8,658 nucleotides of DNA. Source: an uncultured Odoribacter sp. (GTDB lineage Bacteria; Bacteroidota; Bacteroidia; Bacteroidales; Marinifilaceae). Numbering within the stretch: position 1 is the stretch's first letter; each line of letters starts with the position of its first letter. The DNA lies in NCBI GenBank assembly GCA_947039985.1, contig CAMRAP010000065.1, positions 1-8,658 of the forward strand, given 5' to 3'. Position numbers and translations under genes: made by a program. The notes below the pieces were generated by a model. That model worked only from the letters and a program-made list of their open reading frames with translations, did not search any database and was not told where the DNA came from. This document shows positions 1-7,123 of this stretch, piece by piece.

Positions 1-203
1 TACTAGATAAAGGAGCTGATCCAAACGTAAAAGATAAAGATGGGAATACCATTTTAACTCTAGTCAATAAGCATCGTGCAAAACTAGAGGAACAACTGAA
101 AGAGAGTAGTCAAAAGGATTCGAAACATAGCACAAACAAAAAACACATTGCGTCTATGATCGACTCTTCAACAAAAATGATAGAACTACTTCAAACAAAA
201 TGA
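1..203 (+). CDS. Ankyrin-repeat protein, C-terminal end (5' partial)
   Basis: The reading frame is open from the window edge (first full codon at 3) to a TGA at 201-203, giving about 66 residues. It opens with LDKGADPNVKDKDGNTIL, a clear match to the ankyrin consensus (hairpin GADPN, then the start of the next helix D-x-x-G-N-T-x-L). Ankyrin repeats are protein-binding scaffolds, so the partner and function cannot be told. After the repeat comes a charged Lys/Glu/Ser-rich stretch and a final short helix-like segment (ASMIDSSTKMIELLQ) that ends the protein, probably a capping helix. The start, any signal peptide and the number of repeats lie outside the window. The next gene starts 37 bases downstream on the same strand, so the two may be co-transcribed; no terminator-like hairpin is visible between them. 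The ankyrin call is firm and the role is unknown. Confidence 0.8.
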   Translation, partial: LDKGADPNVKDKDGNTILTLVNKHRAKLEEQLKESSQKDSKHSTNKKHIASMIDSSTKMIELLQTK

Positions 204-240
204 GTAACAACTAATTAACGAGTCGAGAAAAATAAAAGAG

Positions 241-1584
241 ATGTGCATGATTCCTAAAATCACAATATTAACAAGCCTTGCAAGCACCATGTCCTTGCGA
301 GAGATTGCCAAACAAGAGCATTCAGAATATACACTACTATTTAATTCAAACACCGAACTTCAACTGTCCCCTTATGCCATTGAGCGCATGATGCAAGTGG
401 CTCGAATGAGTGGTGCGGTGATGGTGTATAGCGATTATTTCACGACTCTAGGCAATACAAGAAGTTCTAAGCCTACGATAGAGTATCAAGCAGGTAGCTT
501 GCGAGATGATTTTGATTTTGGGGCGCTTGTGCTTTATAATACAAAGGCTTTTCAAACGGCTGTTTCGGAAATGGATGCAGACTATGAGTATGCTGCGCTA
601 TATGATTTGCGATTGCGATTGTCCCGATTAGGAGAAATCCTACACCTCCCCGAAGCCTTATACACGGTGGAAGAGATAGACAACAGAGTGTCGGGCGAAA
701 AGCAATTCGATTATGTCAACCCACGCAACCGAGAGGTGCAATTGGAGATGGAAAGAGTGTGTACAGCACATCTGCAAGTTGTGGGCGCTTGGCTTCCTCC
801 TCAATTTAAGGATATAGATTTAGCACTCGAATCGTTTCCTGTGGAAGCATCGGTTATCATTCCTGTTAGAAATAGGGTGAATACAATTGTAGAGGCTGTA
901 TTGTCAGCAACGAAACAAGAAGCTAGATTCCCGTTTAATGTGATTGTCGTTGATAATCATTCCACCGATGGAACAACAGAAGCATTGCAGGCCATCAGTG
1001 AACAATATCCCAATCTGATCCACCATATACCAGCATCACACGATTTACAGATTGGAGGCTGTTGGACGGAAGCAGTTCATCATCCGCTCTGTGGAAAGTT
1101 TGCCATACAATTAGATAGTGACGATTTATACAATAGCGAAACGGTGCTGCAAACCATTGTAGATACTTTCTACAAAGAGAGGTGTGCGATGGTGATTGGA
1201 AGCTATGAAATGGTGAATTTCAAATTGGAAAGTATTCCACCGGGAATCATTGACCACCAGGAATGGACACCAGAAAACGGACGAAACAATGCCCTACGGA
1301 TTAATGGCTTGGGTGCTCCTCGTGCTTTCTACACCCCTACTCTCCGTGAAATAAGATTACCCAATGTTAGCTATGGCGAGGATTATGCTACGGTGCTTGC
1401 CATTTTGCGAAATTATCGCATAGGCAGAATATACACACCGCTTTATCTCTGTCGTCGTTGGGAAGGCAATTCCGATGCAGCCTTGGAGATTAACAAGCTG
1501 AATACCTATAATTTCTATAAAGACAAAATACGGACCTTGGAACTACAAGCCCGAATAACAAAGCATACAAAAGATTTCAAATGA
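241..1584 (+). CDS. Family 2 glycosyltransferase with degenerate N-terminal GT-A half
   Basis: A 447-residue protein predicted to transfer a sugar from a nucleotide-sugar donor; donor and acceptor are unknown. The complete GT-A domain is in the C-terminal half: strand and nucleotide-binding start VEASVIIPVRNR (201-212), VIVVDNHSTDGT (234-245), the metal-binding DSDD at 292-295, a GED at 379-381 in the place of the usual catalytic-base ED, and CRRWEGNSD (404-412). Residues about 29-66 (SEYTLLFNSNTEL, then a helix and GAVMVYSDY) look like the middle of a second GT-A domain, with NSN where a DxD would be and no front half, so this part is probably inactive. There is no signal peptide or membrane segment, so it is likely cytoplasmic. 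The start at 241 could equally be the ATG at 247; no Shine-Dalgarno decides it. It overlaps the next gene by ATGA (1581-1584), which implies translational coupling. The family call is strong; the pathway (cell wall or surface glycan) is inferred only from neighbours. Confidence 0.85.
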   Translation: MCMIPKITILTSLASTMSLREIAKQEHSEYTLLFNSNTELQLSPYAIERMMQVARMSGAVMVYSDYFTTLGNTRSSKPTIEYQAGSLRDDFDFGALVLYNTKAFQTAVSEMDADYEYAALYDLRLRLSRLGEILHLPEALYTVEEIDNRVSGEKQFDYVNPRNREVQLEMERVCTAHLQVVGAWLPPQFKDIDLALESFPVEASVIIPVRNRVNTIVEAVLSATKQEARFPFNVIVVDNHSTDGTTEALQAISEQYPNLIHHIPASHDLQIGGCWTEAVHHPLCGKFAIQLDSDDLYNSETVLQTIVDTFYKERCAMVIGSYEMVNFKLESIPPGIIDHQEWTPENGRNNALRINGLGAPRAFYTPTLREIRLPNVSYGEDYATVLAILRNYRIGRIYTPLYLCRRWEGNSDAALEINKLNTYNFYKDKIRTLELQARITKHTKDFK

Positions 1585-2525
1585 TAAACGATAAGGATTT
1601 ATTAGGCTTACACACTCAGCAGATGCAGGAGTTTCAGTTGGCAAAACAAAACTTTGAGGGATTAGAGGAGCTTGTTTATAAGGAGGTTCCATGCGAGCAT
1701 TACGCCATACAGCTACAACATAATCCAGCACGTATGATTTCGACAAATGCCAAAACAGATCAAGCCACTTTGGATAGTCGCCCTTGTTTTCTATGCTCGG
1801 AGAATCATCCCAAGGGACAAAGCGGTGTGGCATACGGTGAAAAGTATCATATCTTTGTAAATCCATATCCTATATTTAAGCGTCATTTCACCGTGCCTAG
1901 TAATAGGCATACCCCTCAACGGATAACTGGTCATTTCAAGGATTTACTCAATCTAGCATTTGACTTTCAAGAGTATACCGCTTTCTATAATGGAGCCAGT
2001 TGTGGTGCCTCGCTACCTACACATTTTCACTTTCAGCTAGTGCCTCGCCACTTGATGCCAGTGGAAGATGATGTAAAACAGGCGGAACTGAAAGAAGAAA
2101 TCTGCTCGAATGGAGTGGATATATTCACCCTGAAAAACTATTTGCGAACGGTGTTTATTCTGCAATCGTCGAAGATGGAAGAATTGCTCAATTCATTCGA
2201 AAGTATTCAACAAATGATCGGAGAGGCTACCCCATTTACGGATGAACCCATGATGAATATATTGGCTTGGTGTGAAGGAAAACAGTGGACAGTAGCCATT
2301 TTTCCACGCAAACAGCAACGCCCTCGCCAGTTTTTTGCCGAGGGGGAAGAGAAGATACTTTTCAGTCCCGGCTGTGTGGATATGGCAGGTTTGATTATTG
2401 CCCCACGCCAAGAAGATTATAAGAGATACACGGCTCCCCTACTCGCTGACCTATTTAGTCAAGTGACAATCACGGCAGAAAGTGAGCAGTATATCATTGA
2501 CAAACTGAAAAATTTGAAGCCATGA
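1581..2525 (+). CDS. DUF4922-type HIT/GalT-like nucleotidyltransferase or phosphorylase
   Basis: A 314-residue soluble protein without signal peptide. It carries the signature of the HIT superfamily branch that includes galactose-1-phosphate uridylyltransferase, Ap4A phosphorylase and GDP-L-galactose phosphorylase: FYNGASCGASLPTHFHFQ at 135-152, with HFHFQ (H148, H150, Q152) in the place of the catalytic HxHxQ. A CxxC (C69, C72, in RPCFLC) lies upstream, similar to the zinc cysteines of GalT. Further segments that resemble this group are FVNPYPIFKRHFTVPS (92-107), MNILAW (225-230), FPRKQQRP (241-248) and VDMAGLIIAPR (266-276). I recognise the whole as the Bacteroidota family DUF4922. Known relatives form a covalent nucleotidyl-histidine, which would be on H150 here, and swap nucleotide and phosphate groups; the substrate of this one is unknown. 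ATGA overlaps couple it to both the glycosyltransferase and the SpoIID gene, which suggests sugar-phosphate or nucleotide-sugar metabolism. The superfamily is fairly sure, the reaction is not. Confidence 0.78.
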   Translation: MINDKDLLGLHTQQMQEFQLAKQNFEGLEELVYKEVPCEHYAIQLQHNPARMISTNAKTDQATLDSRPCFLCSENHPKGQSGVAYGEKYHIFVNPYPIFKRHFTVPSNRHTPQRITGHFKDLLNLAFDFQEYTAFYNGASCGASLPTHFHFQLVPRHLMPVEDDVKQAELKEEICSNGVDIFTLKNYLRTVFILQSSKMEELLNSFESIQQMIGEATPFTDEPMMNILAWCEGKQWTVAIFPRKQQRPRQFFAEGEEKILFSPGCVDMAGLIIAPRQEDYKRYTAPLLADLFSQVTITAESEQYIIDKLKNLKP

Positions 2526-3841
2526 CAAACGCCCCTCATCAAATAGAGGTTGGGATACTGTTTTCTCCCCTCATCCATTTTCGATTAAATGGAATTTATC
2601 ACCACAAGGGGCAAGCCTATAGTGGCGAATACTCCATCAGCAAGATGGACAACAAATATAGGCTAGAAAACGCAACCGCTTCGCAAGAGGTGGAGCTGCC
2701 ACTGAGCTTTCAAGCAGAGAATTTCGAGGAGAATGATTTTGATTTGACCGATGTGGTGATCGGTATTCAGTTCCATTGGGAGCGCAAAGAGGAGCAGAAA
2801 TTCAAGGGCGATCTAAAGATTATAGACGAGAATGAGCATTTAACCGCCATCAATATACTACCCATTGAGGAGTATCTGTTGAGCGTTATTTCGTCAGAGA
2901 TGAAAGCAAGTTCTTCGTTTGAATTCTTGAAAGCACATGCGGTTATCTCTCGCAGTTGGCTATTGGCTCAACAGGAAAAGGCAAAGAGGATTAGCCCGGA
3001 TTACAACTCTTGCCATCACACCGAGCAGGAATATATCCGCTGGTACGACCGAGAGGATCACTCCCATTTTGATGTCTGTGCCGACGATCATTGTCAACGT
3101 TATCAAGGGATTAGTAAAGCCTATACCCCAAGGGTACAGCAAGCTATGGAAGCCACCACTGGCGAAGTGTTGATGTTCAATCAACAAATATGCGATGCCC
3201 GATTTTATAAATGCTGCGGAGGGGTGACGGAGAAGTTTGAGCATACTTGGGAAGCTATCGTACACCCTTATTTGGATAAGGTGGTGGATAGTGAAACAGA
3301 TTTAGAGACGGGAGATTTAAGCCAAGAGGAGGAGGCAAGGAAATGGATTCTATCCTCACCCCCGACCTTTTGTAATACAACGGATTCAAGCATTTTGTCG
3401 GAGGTGTTGAATGACTATGATCTGGAAACACAGCATTTTTTCCGTTGGCAGGAGGTGTATACAACAGAACAATTATCTGCCTTGGTCAAAGAGAAAATCG
3501 ATATAGATTTTGGAACGATAAGCGATATCATTCCCCTTGAACGGGGCGTTTCGGGTCGATTGATACGCATAAAAATCATAGGTAGTCTACGCAGTATGAT
3601 TATAGGCAAGGAGCTAGTGATTCGCAAAGCCTTTTCAGCATCCCATCTGTATAGTTCAGCTTTCGTGGTGGACAAAGTACTTGACGGCGAGGGCGATAAG
3701 TTTGTATTTCACGGTGCTGGTTGGGGACATGGCGTTGGGCTATGCCAAATCGGAGCCGCCGTTATGGGTGCCAAAGGCTACAGCTATAAAGAAATTCTGC
3801 TACACTATTTTAAAGGCAGTGAACTCGTAAAACTATACTAA
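2522..3841 (+). CDS. SpoIID/LytB-domain protein without signal peptide
   Basis: A 439-residue protein of the SpoIID/LytB family. SpoIID of endospore formers is a lytic transglycosylase that cuts peptide-free glycan strands, and LytB is an amidase enhancer. Visible motifs are IEEYLLSVISSEMKASSSFE (115-134), with E126 in the position of the catalytic Glu, followed by LKAHAVISRSW (136-146); DVCADDHCQRYQG (184-196), whose C186 and C191 recall the zinc cysteines of clostridial SpoIID; ARFYKCCGGVTE (226-237); and the C-terminal GAGWGHGVGLCQIGAAVMGAKGY part (398-420). The segment of about 258-375 is longer and more variable than in SpoIID. Unlike SpoIID, the N-terminus (MTNAPHQIEVGILFSPLIHF) has no basic, hydrophobic leader and runs straight into the domain, so it may be cytoplasmic. 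The start is fixed by the ATGA overlap at 2522-2525. The next gene, an AmpG-type permease, begins after 1 base. The family is certain; enzymatic activity and location are inferred. Confidence 0.85.
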   Translation: MTNAPHQIEVGILFSPLIHFRLNGIYHHKGQAYSGEYSISKMDNKYRLENATASQEVELPLSFQAENFEENDFDLTDVVIGIQFHWERKEEQKFKGDLKIIDENEHLTAINILPIEEYLLSVISSEMKASSSFEFLKAHAVISRSWLLAQQEKAKRISPDYNSCHHTEQEYIRWYDREDHSHFDVCADDHCQRYQGISKAYTPRVQQAMEATTGEVLMFNQQICDARFYKCCGGVTEKFEHTWEAIVHPYLDKVVDSETDLETGDLSQEEEARKWILSSPPTFCNTTDSSILSEVLNDYDLETQHFFRWQEVYTTEQLSALVKEKIDIDFGTISDIIPLERGVSGRLIRIKIIGSLRSMIIGKELVIRKAFSASHLYSSAFVVDKVLDGEGDKFVFHGAGWGHGVGLCQIGAAVMGAKGYSYKEILLHYFKGSELVKLY

Positions 3842-3842
3842 G

Positions 3843-5144
3843 ATGAACAATACCCCTCAGAAATCGCCTTGGACTTGGGTTCCATCTCTCTATTTTGCAC
3901 AAGGAATGCCTTACGTTATCGTGATGTCTGTGGCGGTGATTATGTTCAAACGATTTGGACTGTCGAATACCGATATCGCTTTTTACACCAGTGGACTGTA
4001 TTTACCCTGGGTCATTAAACCCTTGTGGAGTCCCTTGGTGGAGTTGTTTAAAACCAAACGTTGGTGGATTATTGCCATGCAAATTGCCATTGGTATTGGT
4101 TTAGGAGGCATCGCCATGAGTATTTGGGGAGCACCTGCCTTTCGCTATTGCTTGGCTTTTATGTGGCTGCTAGCCTTTTGCTCGGCTACGCATGATATTG
4201 CTGCCGACGGTTTTTATATGCTCGGTTTGGACGATAAGAAGCAGGCGTATTTTGTTGGAATCCGCAACACTTTCTATCGCCTAGCTGTGATTGTTGGTCA
4301 AGGCGTTGTGGTGATGCTAGCTGGTTGGTTAGAGAAACAGTATTCTGCTCAAGTCAGCGAAATGCTTGCCATCTCTCGGGCGTGGTCGATTACTTTTTTT
4401 GCCCTAACGGCTCTATTTATAGTGTTGTTTATATACCATCATTTCCTACTCCCTCGCCCCATCAAAGACAATACTGCTGTCACAGAGCAGCCCACTCCCC
4501 CAATGATAGTGAGTGAGTTTCTAAAAACATTCAGCTCTTTTTTCAAAAAGAAGGGTATCCTTACAGCCCTCTCTTTTATTTTACTCTACCGTTTTGCAGA
4601 GTCGCAATTGGGAAAAATGACCTCTCCTTTTCTATTGGATCCGTCCGAGGTCGGTGGTTTGGGATTAAGCACCTCAGAGGTGGGGTTTATCTACGGAACA
4701 ATTGGAATGATTGCATTAACCATCGGAGGAATCATGGGCGGAATCGTATTGGCACGCAAAGGATTAAAAGCCTGTCTATGGGCCATGACTGCAGCTATGA
4801 ATATCCCTAATCTTGTTTACCTCTACCTCGCTTTTGCACGCCCTGAAAACATTTCCATCATCTCGGGATGCGTAGCCATCGAACAGCTGGGTTATGGCTT
4901 TGGATTCACCTCCCTAGCCTATTTTATGATGCTATTCTGTGCTGGCAAACACCAAACGGCACATTACGCCATCTGCACAGGCTTTATGGCTTTAGGTATG
5001 ATGCTCCCCAGTATGATCTCGGGCTGGATTGAAGAGATTATTGGCTATCAATCCTTTTTTGTATGGATTATGATATGCACCATCCCTAGTTTTTTAGCTA
5101 CTGCTGCGCTTTATCGACGTAGTGAAGAACTAAGCAATACTTGA
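3843..5144 (+). CDS. AmpG-type muropeptide permease (MFS)
   Basis: A 433-residue polytopic inner-membrane protein of the major facilitator superfamily, with about 12 hydrophobic segments (roughly residues 13-35, 45-65, 74-95, 101-120, 137-162, 181-200, then a polar central loop 203-238, and 239-258, 275-300, 305-332, 338-366, 372-394, 402-424). It matches the AmpG/PAT group by the early FAQGMPY, the LPWVIKPLWSPLVE segment (53-67) with its buried charges, and THDIAADGFY (116-125), which matches the conserved DI-x-x-DA/G helix. AmpG proteins use the proton gradient to bring GlcNAc-anhydroMurNAc (peptides) into the cytoplasm for cell-wall recycling; PAT relatives carry acetyl-CoA or other solutes, so the substrate is inferred. 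It is the last gene of the four-gene unit, one base behind the SpoIID-like gene, and is followed by a strong hairpin at 5161-5218. I do not give the symbol ampG because the ortholog assignment needs a tree. Confidence 0.82.
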   Translation: MNNTPQKSPWTWVPSLYFAQGMPYVIVMSVAVIMFKRFGLSNTDIAFYTSGLYLPWVIKPLWSPLVELFKTKRWWIIAMQIAIGIGLGGIAMSIWGAPAFRYCLAFMWLLAFCSATHDIAADGFYMLGLDDKKQAYFVGIRNTFYRLAVIVGQGVVVMLAGWLEKQYSAQVSEMLAISRAWSITFFALTALFIVLFIYHHFLLPRPIKDNTAVTEQPTPPMIVSEFLKTFSSFFKKKGILTALSFILLYRFAESQLGKMTSPFLLDPSEVGGLGLSTSEVGFIYGTIGMIALTIGGIMGGIVLARKGLKACLWAMTAAMNIPNLVYLYLAFARPENISIISGCVAIEQLGYGFGFTSLAYFMMLFCAGKHQTAHYAICTGFMALGMMLPSMISGWIEEIIGYQSFFVWIMICTIPSFLATAALYRRSEELSNT

Positions 5145-5160
5145 TCAGCATACGTACAAT

Positions 5161-5218
5161 TACATTTATTCCTTTGAAAAAGTGTTGTCGCTTACACTTT
5201 TTCAAAGGAATAAATGTA
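5161..5218. terminator. Bidirectional terminator hairpin, perfect 25-bp inverted repeat
   Basis: Bases 5161-5185 and 5194-5218 are exact reverse complements (25 bp, no mismatch) around an 8-base loop, TGTCGCTT. It lies between the 3' ends of the convergent permease gene (stop at 5142-5144) and ygiQ gene (stop at 5247-5249). The apical part is A5-GTGT, loop, ACAC-T5, so on either strand a short stem is followed by a run of T, as in an intrinsic terminator read both ways. The outer A/T-rich part of the stem extends well beyond what a terminator needs. Confidence 0.75.
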
Positions 5219-5246
5219 GATAAAGTACAGGTCTAGTACATATATA

Positions 5247-7085
5247 TTACCCCTTATTTCTATCGTACAACTTAGGAATAAGATCTGCCCGACGAATCTT
5301 TCTCAAGATGTCGATGATTTGTTCCTTAAATTCTTTCTTATACCAAAAGAATAATATATTCTGCTGTTTTTTATCCCTTTCAGATTTCACTGTCCGTACT
5401 GGCTCAAGAGAATAAGGATGATAGCCCGTATAATATATCGTGGTTGCCACTGTCATAGGGCTTGGCGTAAAATCCTGCACCTGCTCTAGGTGGAAATCTA
5501 GCTCCTTTGTGGCTACAGCTAATTCTGCCATATCCTCCACCTGACAACTCGGATGAGAGGAGATGAAATAAGGAACGATCTGTTGATTTAATTGATGCTT
5601 TTGGTTGATCTCATCGAACTGCTGCTTTAATCGCTCGAATAAACTGAAAGCTGGCTTGCGCATCATTTCAAGTACATGATCCACCGAATGTTCGGGTGCC
5701 ACTTTAAAACGACCTGAAACATGATGACGGATAAGTGTCTCCAAATATTGCTTATTCACTTGGTCTACGTGCTTGTCGCCACTATTATTTAAACACAAAT
5801 CATAACGAACGCCAGAACCAACAAAACAATGCTTGACCTTTGGATGTTGACGAGCTGTTTGATAGATATCCAATAAAGAGGAATGATCTGTATCCAAATT
5901 TTTGCAGATCGTCGGATGAGCACAAGAGGGACGCTTACATGAACGACAAAGTTCAAAATCCTTACCTCCCATATTATACATATTGGCTGAAGGTCCTCCA
6001 AGATCACTTATCGTTCCCTTAAAATCAGGCATTACAGCTATTTTATCCAGTTCTTGCAGAATAGATTGCTTGGAACGAGAGCTTATAAACTTACCTTGAT
6101 GGGCAGAAATCGTACAAAATGCACAACCTCCAAAACAACCTCTATGCAGTGTCACCGAGTGGCGAATCATATTATAGGCAGGAATCTCCTTGCCTTTATA
6201 ACGAGGATGCGGTTGACGAGTGTACGGAAGCGCATAAATAGCATCCAACTCCTTTGTGCTTAAAGGGGGATAAGCAGGATTAACCACAATTTGTTGTTTA
6301 CCCACGTGCTGTATCAATTTGGCTGCTGTGACACTATTCGATTCCTCTTCAATATATCTAAAATTCTCCGCATGTTTCTTCTTGTTAGACAAACACTCCT
6401 CGTGCGAGTAAAGTTGAATCGTCTCCCACTTTTTATTTGTCGCTATCTTCTCATCTTGCTCTCTAACGATAACAGTTTGAGGTATATTCGTTAGACTGTG
6501 GAAAGGAATACCTCTTTTCAGCATATTACAAATATCAGCCATCGGTTTTTCACCCATGCCATAAACCAACATATCTGCACCACTATCCAACAAAATGGAC
6601 GGTTGCAGTTTATCCTTCCAATAATCGTAATGAGTCAGTCGGCGTAAAGACGCCTCAATACCGCCTATCACAACAGGTGTATCTGGATATATTTGCTTTA
6701 AAATCTGAGCATATACAATCGTAGGCATATCTGGACGTGCACCCGCTCGTCCGCTAGGCGTATATGGATCATCCGATCGACGACGTTTAGCAGCCGTGTA
6801 GTGATTAACCATTGAATCCATTGAACCAGCAGCAATACCAAAAAACAAGCGTGGACAACCCAGCTTTTTAAAATCTCGTAAGTCATCTTGCCAATTCGGC
6901 TGAGGCACAATGGCTACTTTTAGATTCAGCGATTCCAATACTCTACCGATAACTGCCACCCCAAACGATGGATGGTCGACGTATGCATCTCCTGAAAATA
7001 AGATAACGTCAAGATATTCCCAACCTCTCTCCTTCACCTCTTTTGCAGAGGTGGGTAGGCACTGTAATGTTTCTGCTGTATTCAT
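5247..7085 (-). CDS. ygiQ: YgiQ-family radical SAM protein (UPF0313)
   Basis: A 612-residue radical SAM protein. The N-terminal domain starts with YLDVILFSGDAYVDHPSFG (24-42), typical of the YgiQ/UPF0313 family, and continues with GIAAGSMDSMVNHYTAAKRRR (83-103) and VIGGIEASLRRL (139-150). The radical SAM core has HRGCFGGCAFC (314-324) with the CxxxCxxC ligands C317, C321 and C324 for the [4Fe-4S] cluster that cleaves S-adenosylmethionine. GGPSANMYN (363-371) and VAPEHS (462-467) are further family segments. A second cysteine group, C380, C383, C388 and C394, may bind another metal cluster. The substrate of YgiQ proteins is not established to my knowledge. The length fits the family, without the C-terminal extension of some longer members. 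The start at 7085 lies about 13 bases behind a probable transcription start; no Shine-Dalgarno is present. The gene is divergent from rimO and convergent with the permease. The family call is very secure. Confidence 0.93.
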   Translation of the reverse strand: MNTAETLQCLPTSAKEVKERGWEYLDVILFSGDAYVDHPSFGVAVIGRVLESLNLKVAIVPQPNWQDDLRDFKKLGCPRLFFGIAAGSMDSMVNHYTAAKRRRSDDPYTPSGRAGARPDMPTIVYAQILKQIYPDTPVVIGGIEASLRRLTHYDYWKDKLQPSILLDSGADMLVYGMGEKPMADICNMLKRGIPFHSLTNIPQTVIVREQDEKIATNKKWETIQLYSHEECLSNKKKHAENFRYIEEESNSVTAAKLIQHVGKQQIVVNPAYPPLSTKELDAIYALPYTRQPHPRYKGKEIPAYNMIRHSVTLHRGCFGGCAFCTISAHQGKFISSRSKQSILQELDKIAVMPDFKGTISDLGGPSANMYNMGGKDFELCRSCKRPSCAHPTICKNLDTDHSSLLDIYQTARQHPKVKHCFVGSGVRYDLCLNNSGDKHVDQVNKQYLETLIRHHVSGRFKVAPEHSVDHVLEMMRKPAFSLFERLKQQFDEINQKHQLNQQIVPYFISSHPSCQVEDMAELAVATKELDFHLEQVQDFTPSPMTVATTIYYTGYHPYSLEPVRTVKSERDKKQQNILFFWYKKEFKEQIIDILRKIRRADLIPKLYDRNKG

Positions 7086-7104
7086 GATTTTATAAAATAT
7101 AGGG

Positions 7105-7112
7105 CAAAGGTA
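7105..7112 (-). promoter_or_regulatory. Predicted -7 promoter box of ygiQ
   Basis: On the minus strand the bases read TACCTTTG, a full match to the Bacteroidota -7 consensus TAnnTTTG. It sits 20-27 bases upstream of the ygiQ start codon (7085), giving a short leader of about 10-15 bases. No TTTG -33 element is found at the usual distance (it would read CAAA on the plus strand around 7132-7138). It is the mirror image of the rimO box at 7124-7131. Confidence 0.6.
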
Positions 7113-7123
7113 GCGATTTTTAG

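Noticed and set aside
1850..1857. TATCTTTG, a match to the -7 promoter consensus
   Set aside because: It lies inside the DUF4922 coding region, far from any start codon on that strand, and such matches are expected by chance a few times in a window of this size.
1543..1866. Minus-strand open frame of 107 codons across the glycosyltransferase-DUF4922 junction
   Set aside because: It is antisense to two genes with clear family motifs, has no recognisable domain or promoter, and its composition is that of a reverse-frame shadow.
2960..3265. Minus-strand open frame of 101 codons inside the SpoIID-like gene
   Set aside because: It lies fully antisense to conserved SpoIID motifs; the hydrophobic parts are by-products of the opposite strand.
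241..5144. A defence or mobile island hidden in the four-gene unit
   Set aside because: There is no nuclease, integrase, transposase, reverse transcriptase or toxin motif, no flanking direct repeat that I can see, and codon use does not change against the flanking housekeeping genes.
6291..6494. Plus-strand open frame of 67 codons inside ygiQ
   Set aside because: It is antisense to the well-conserved radical SAM gene and contains no known motif.
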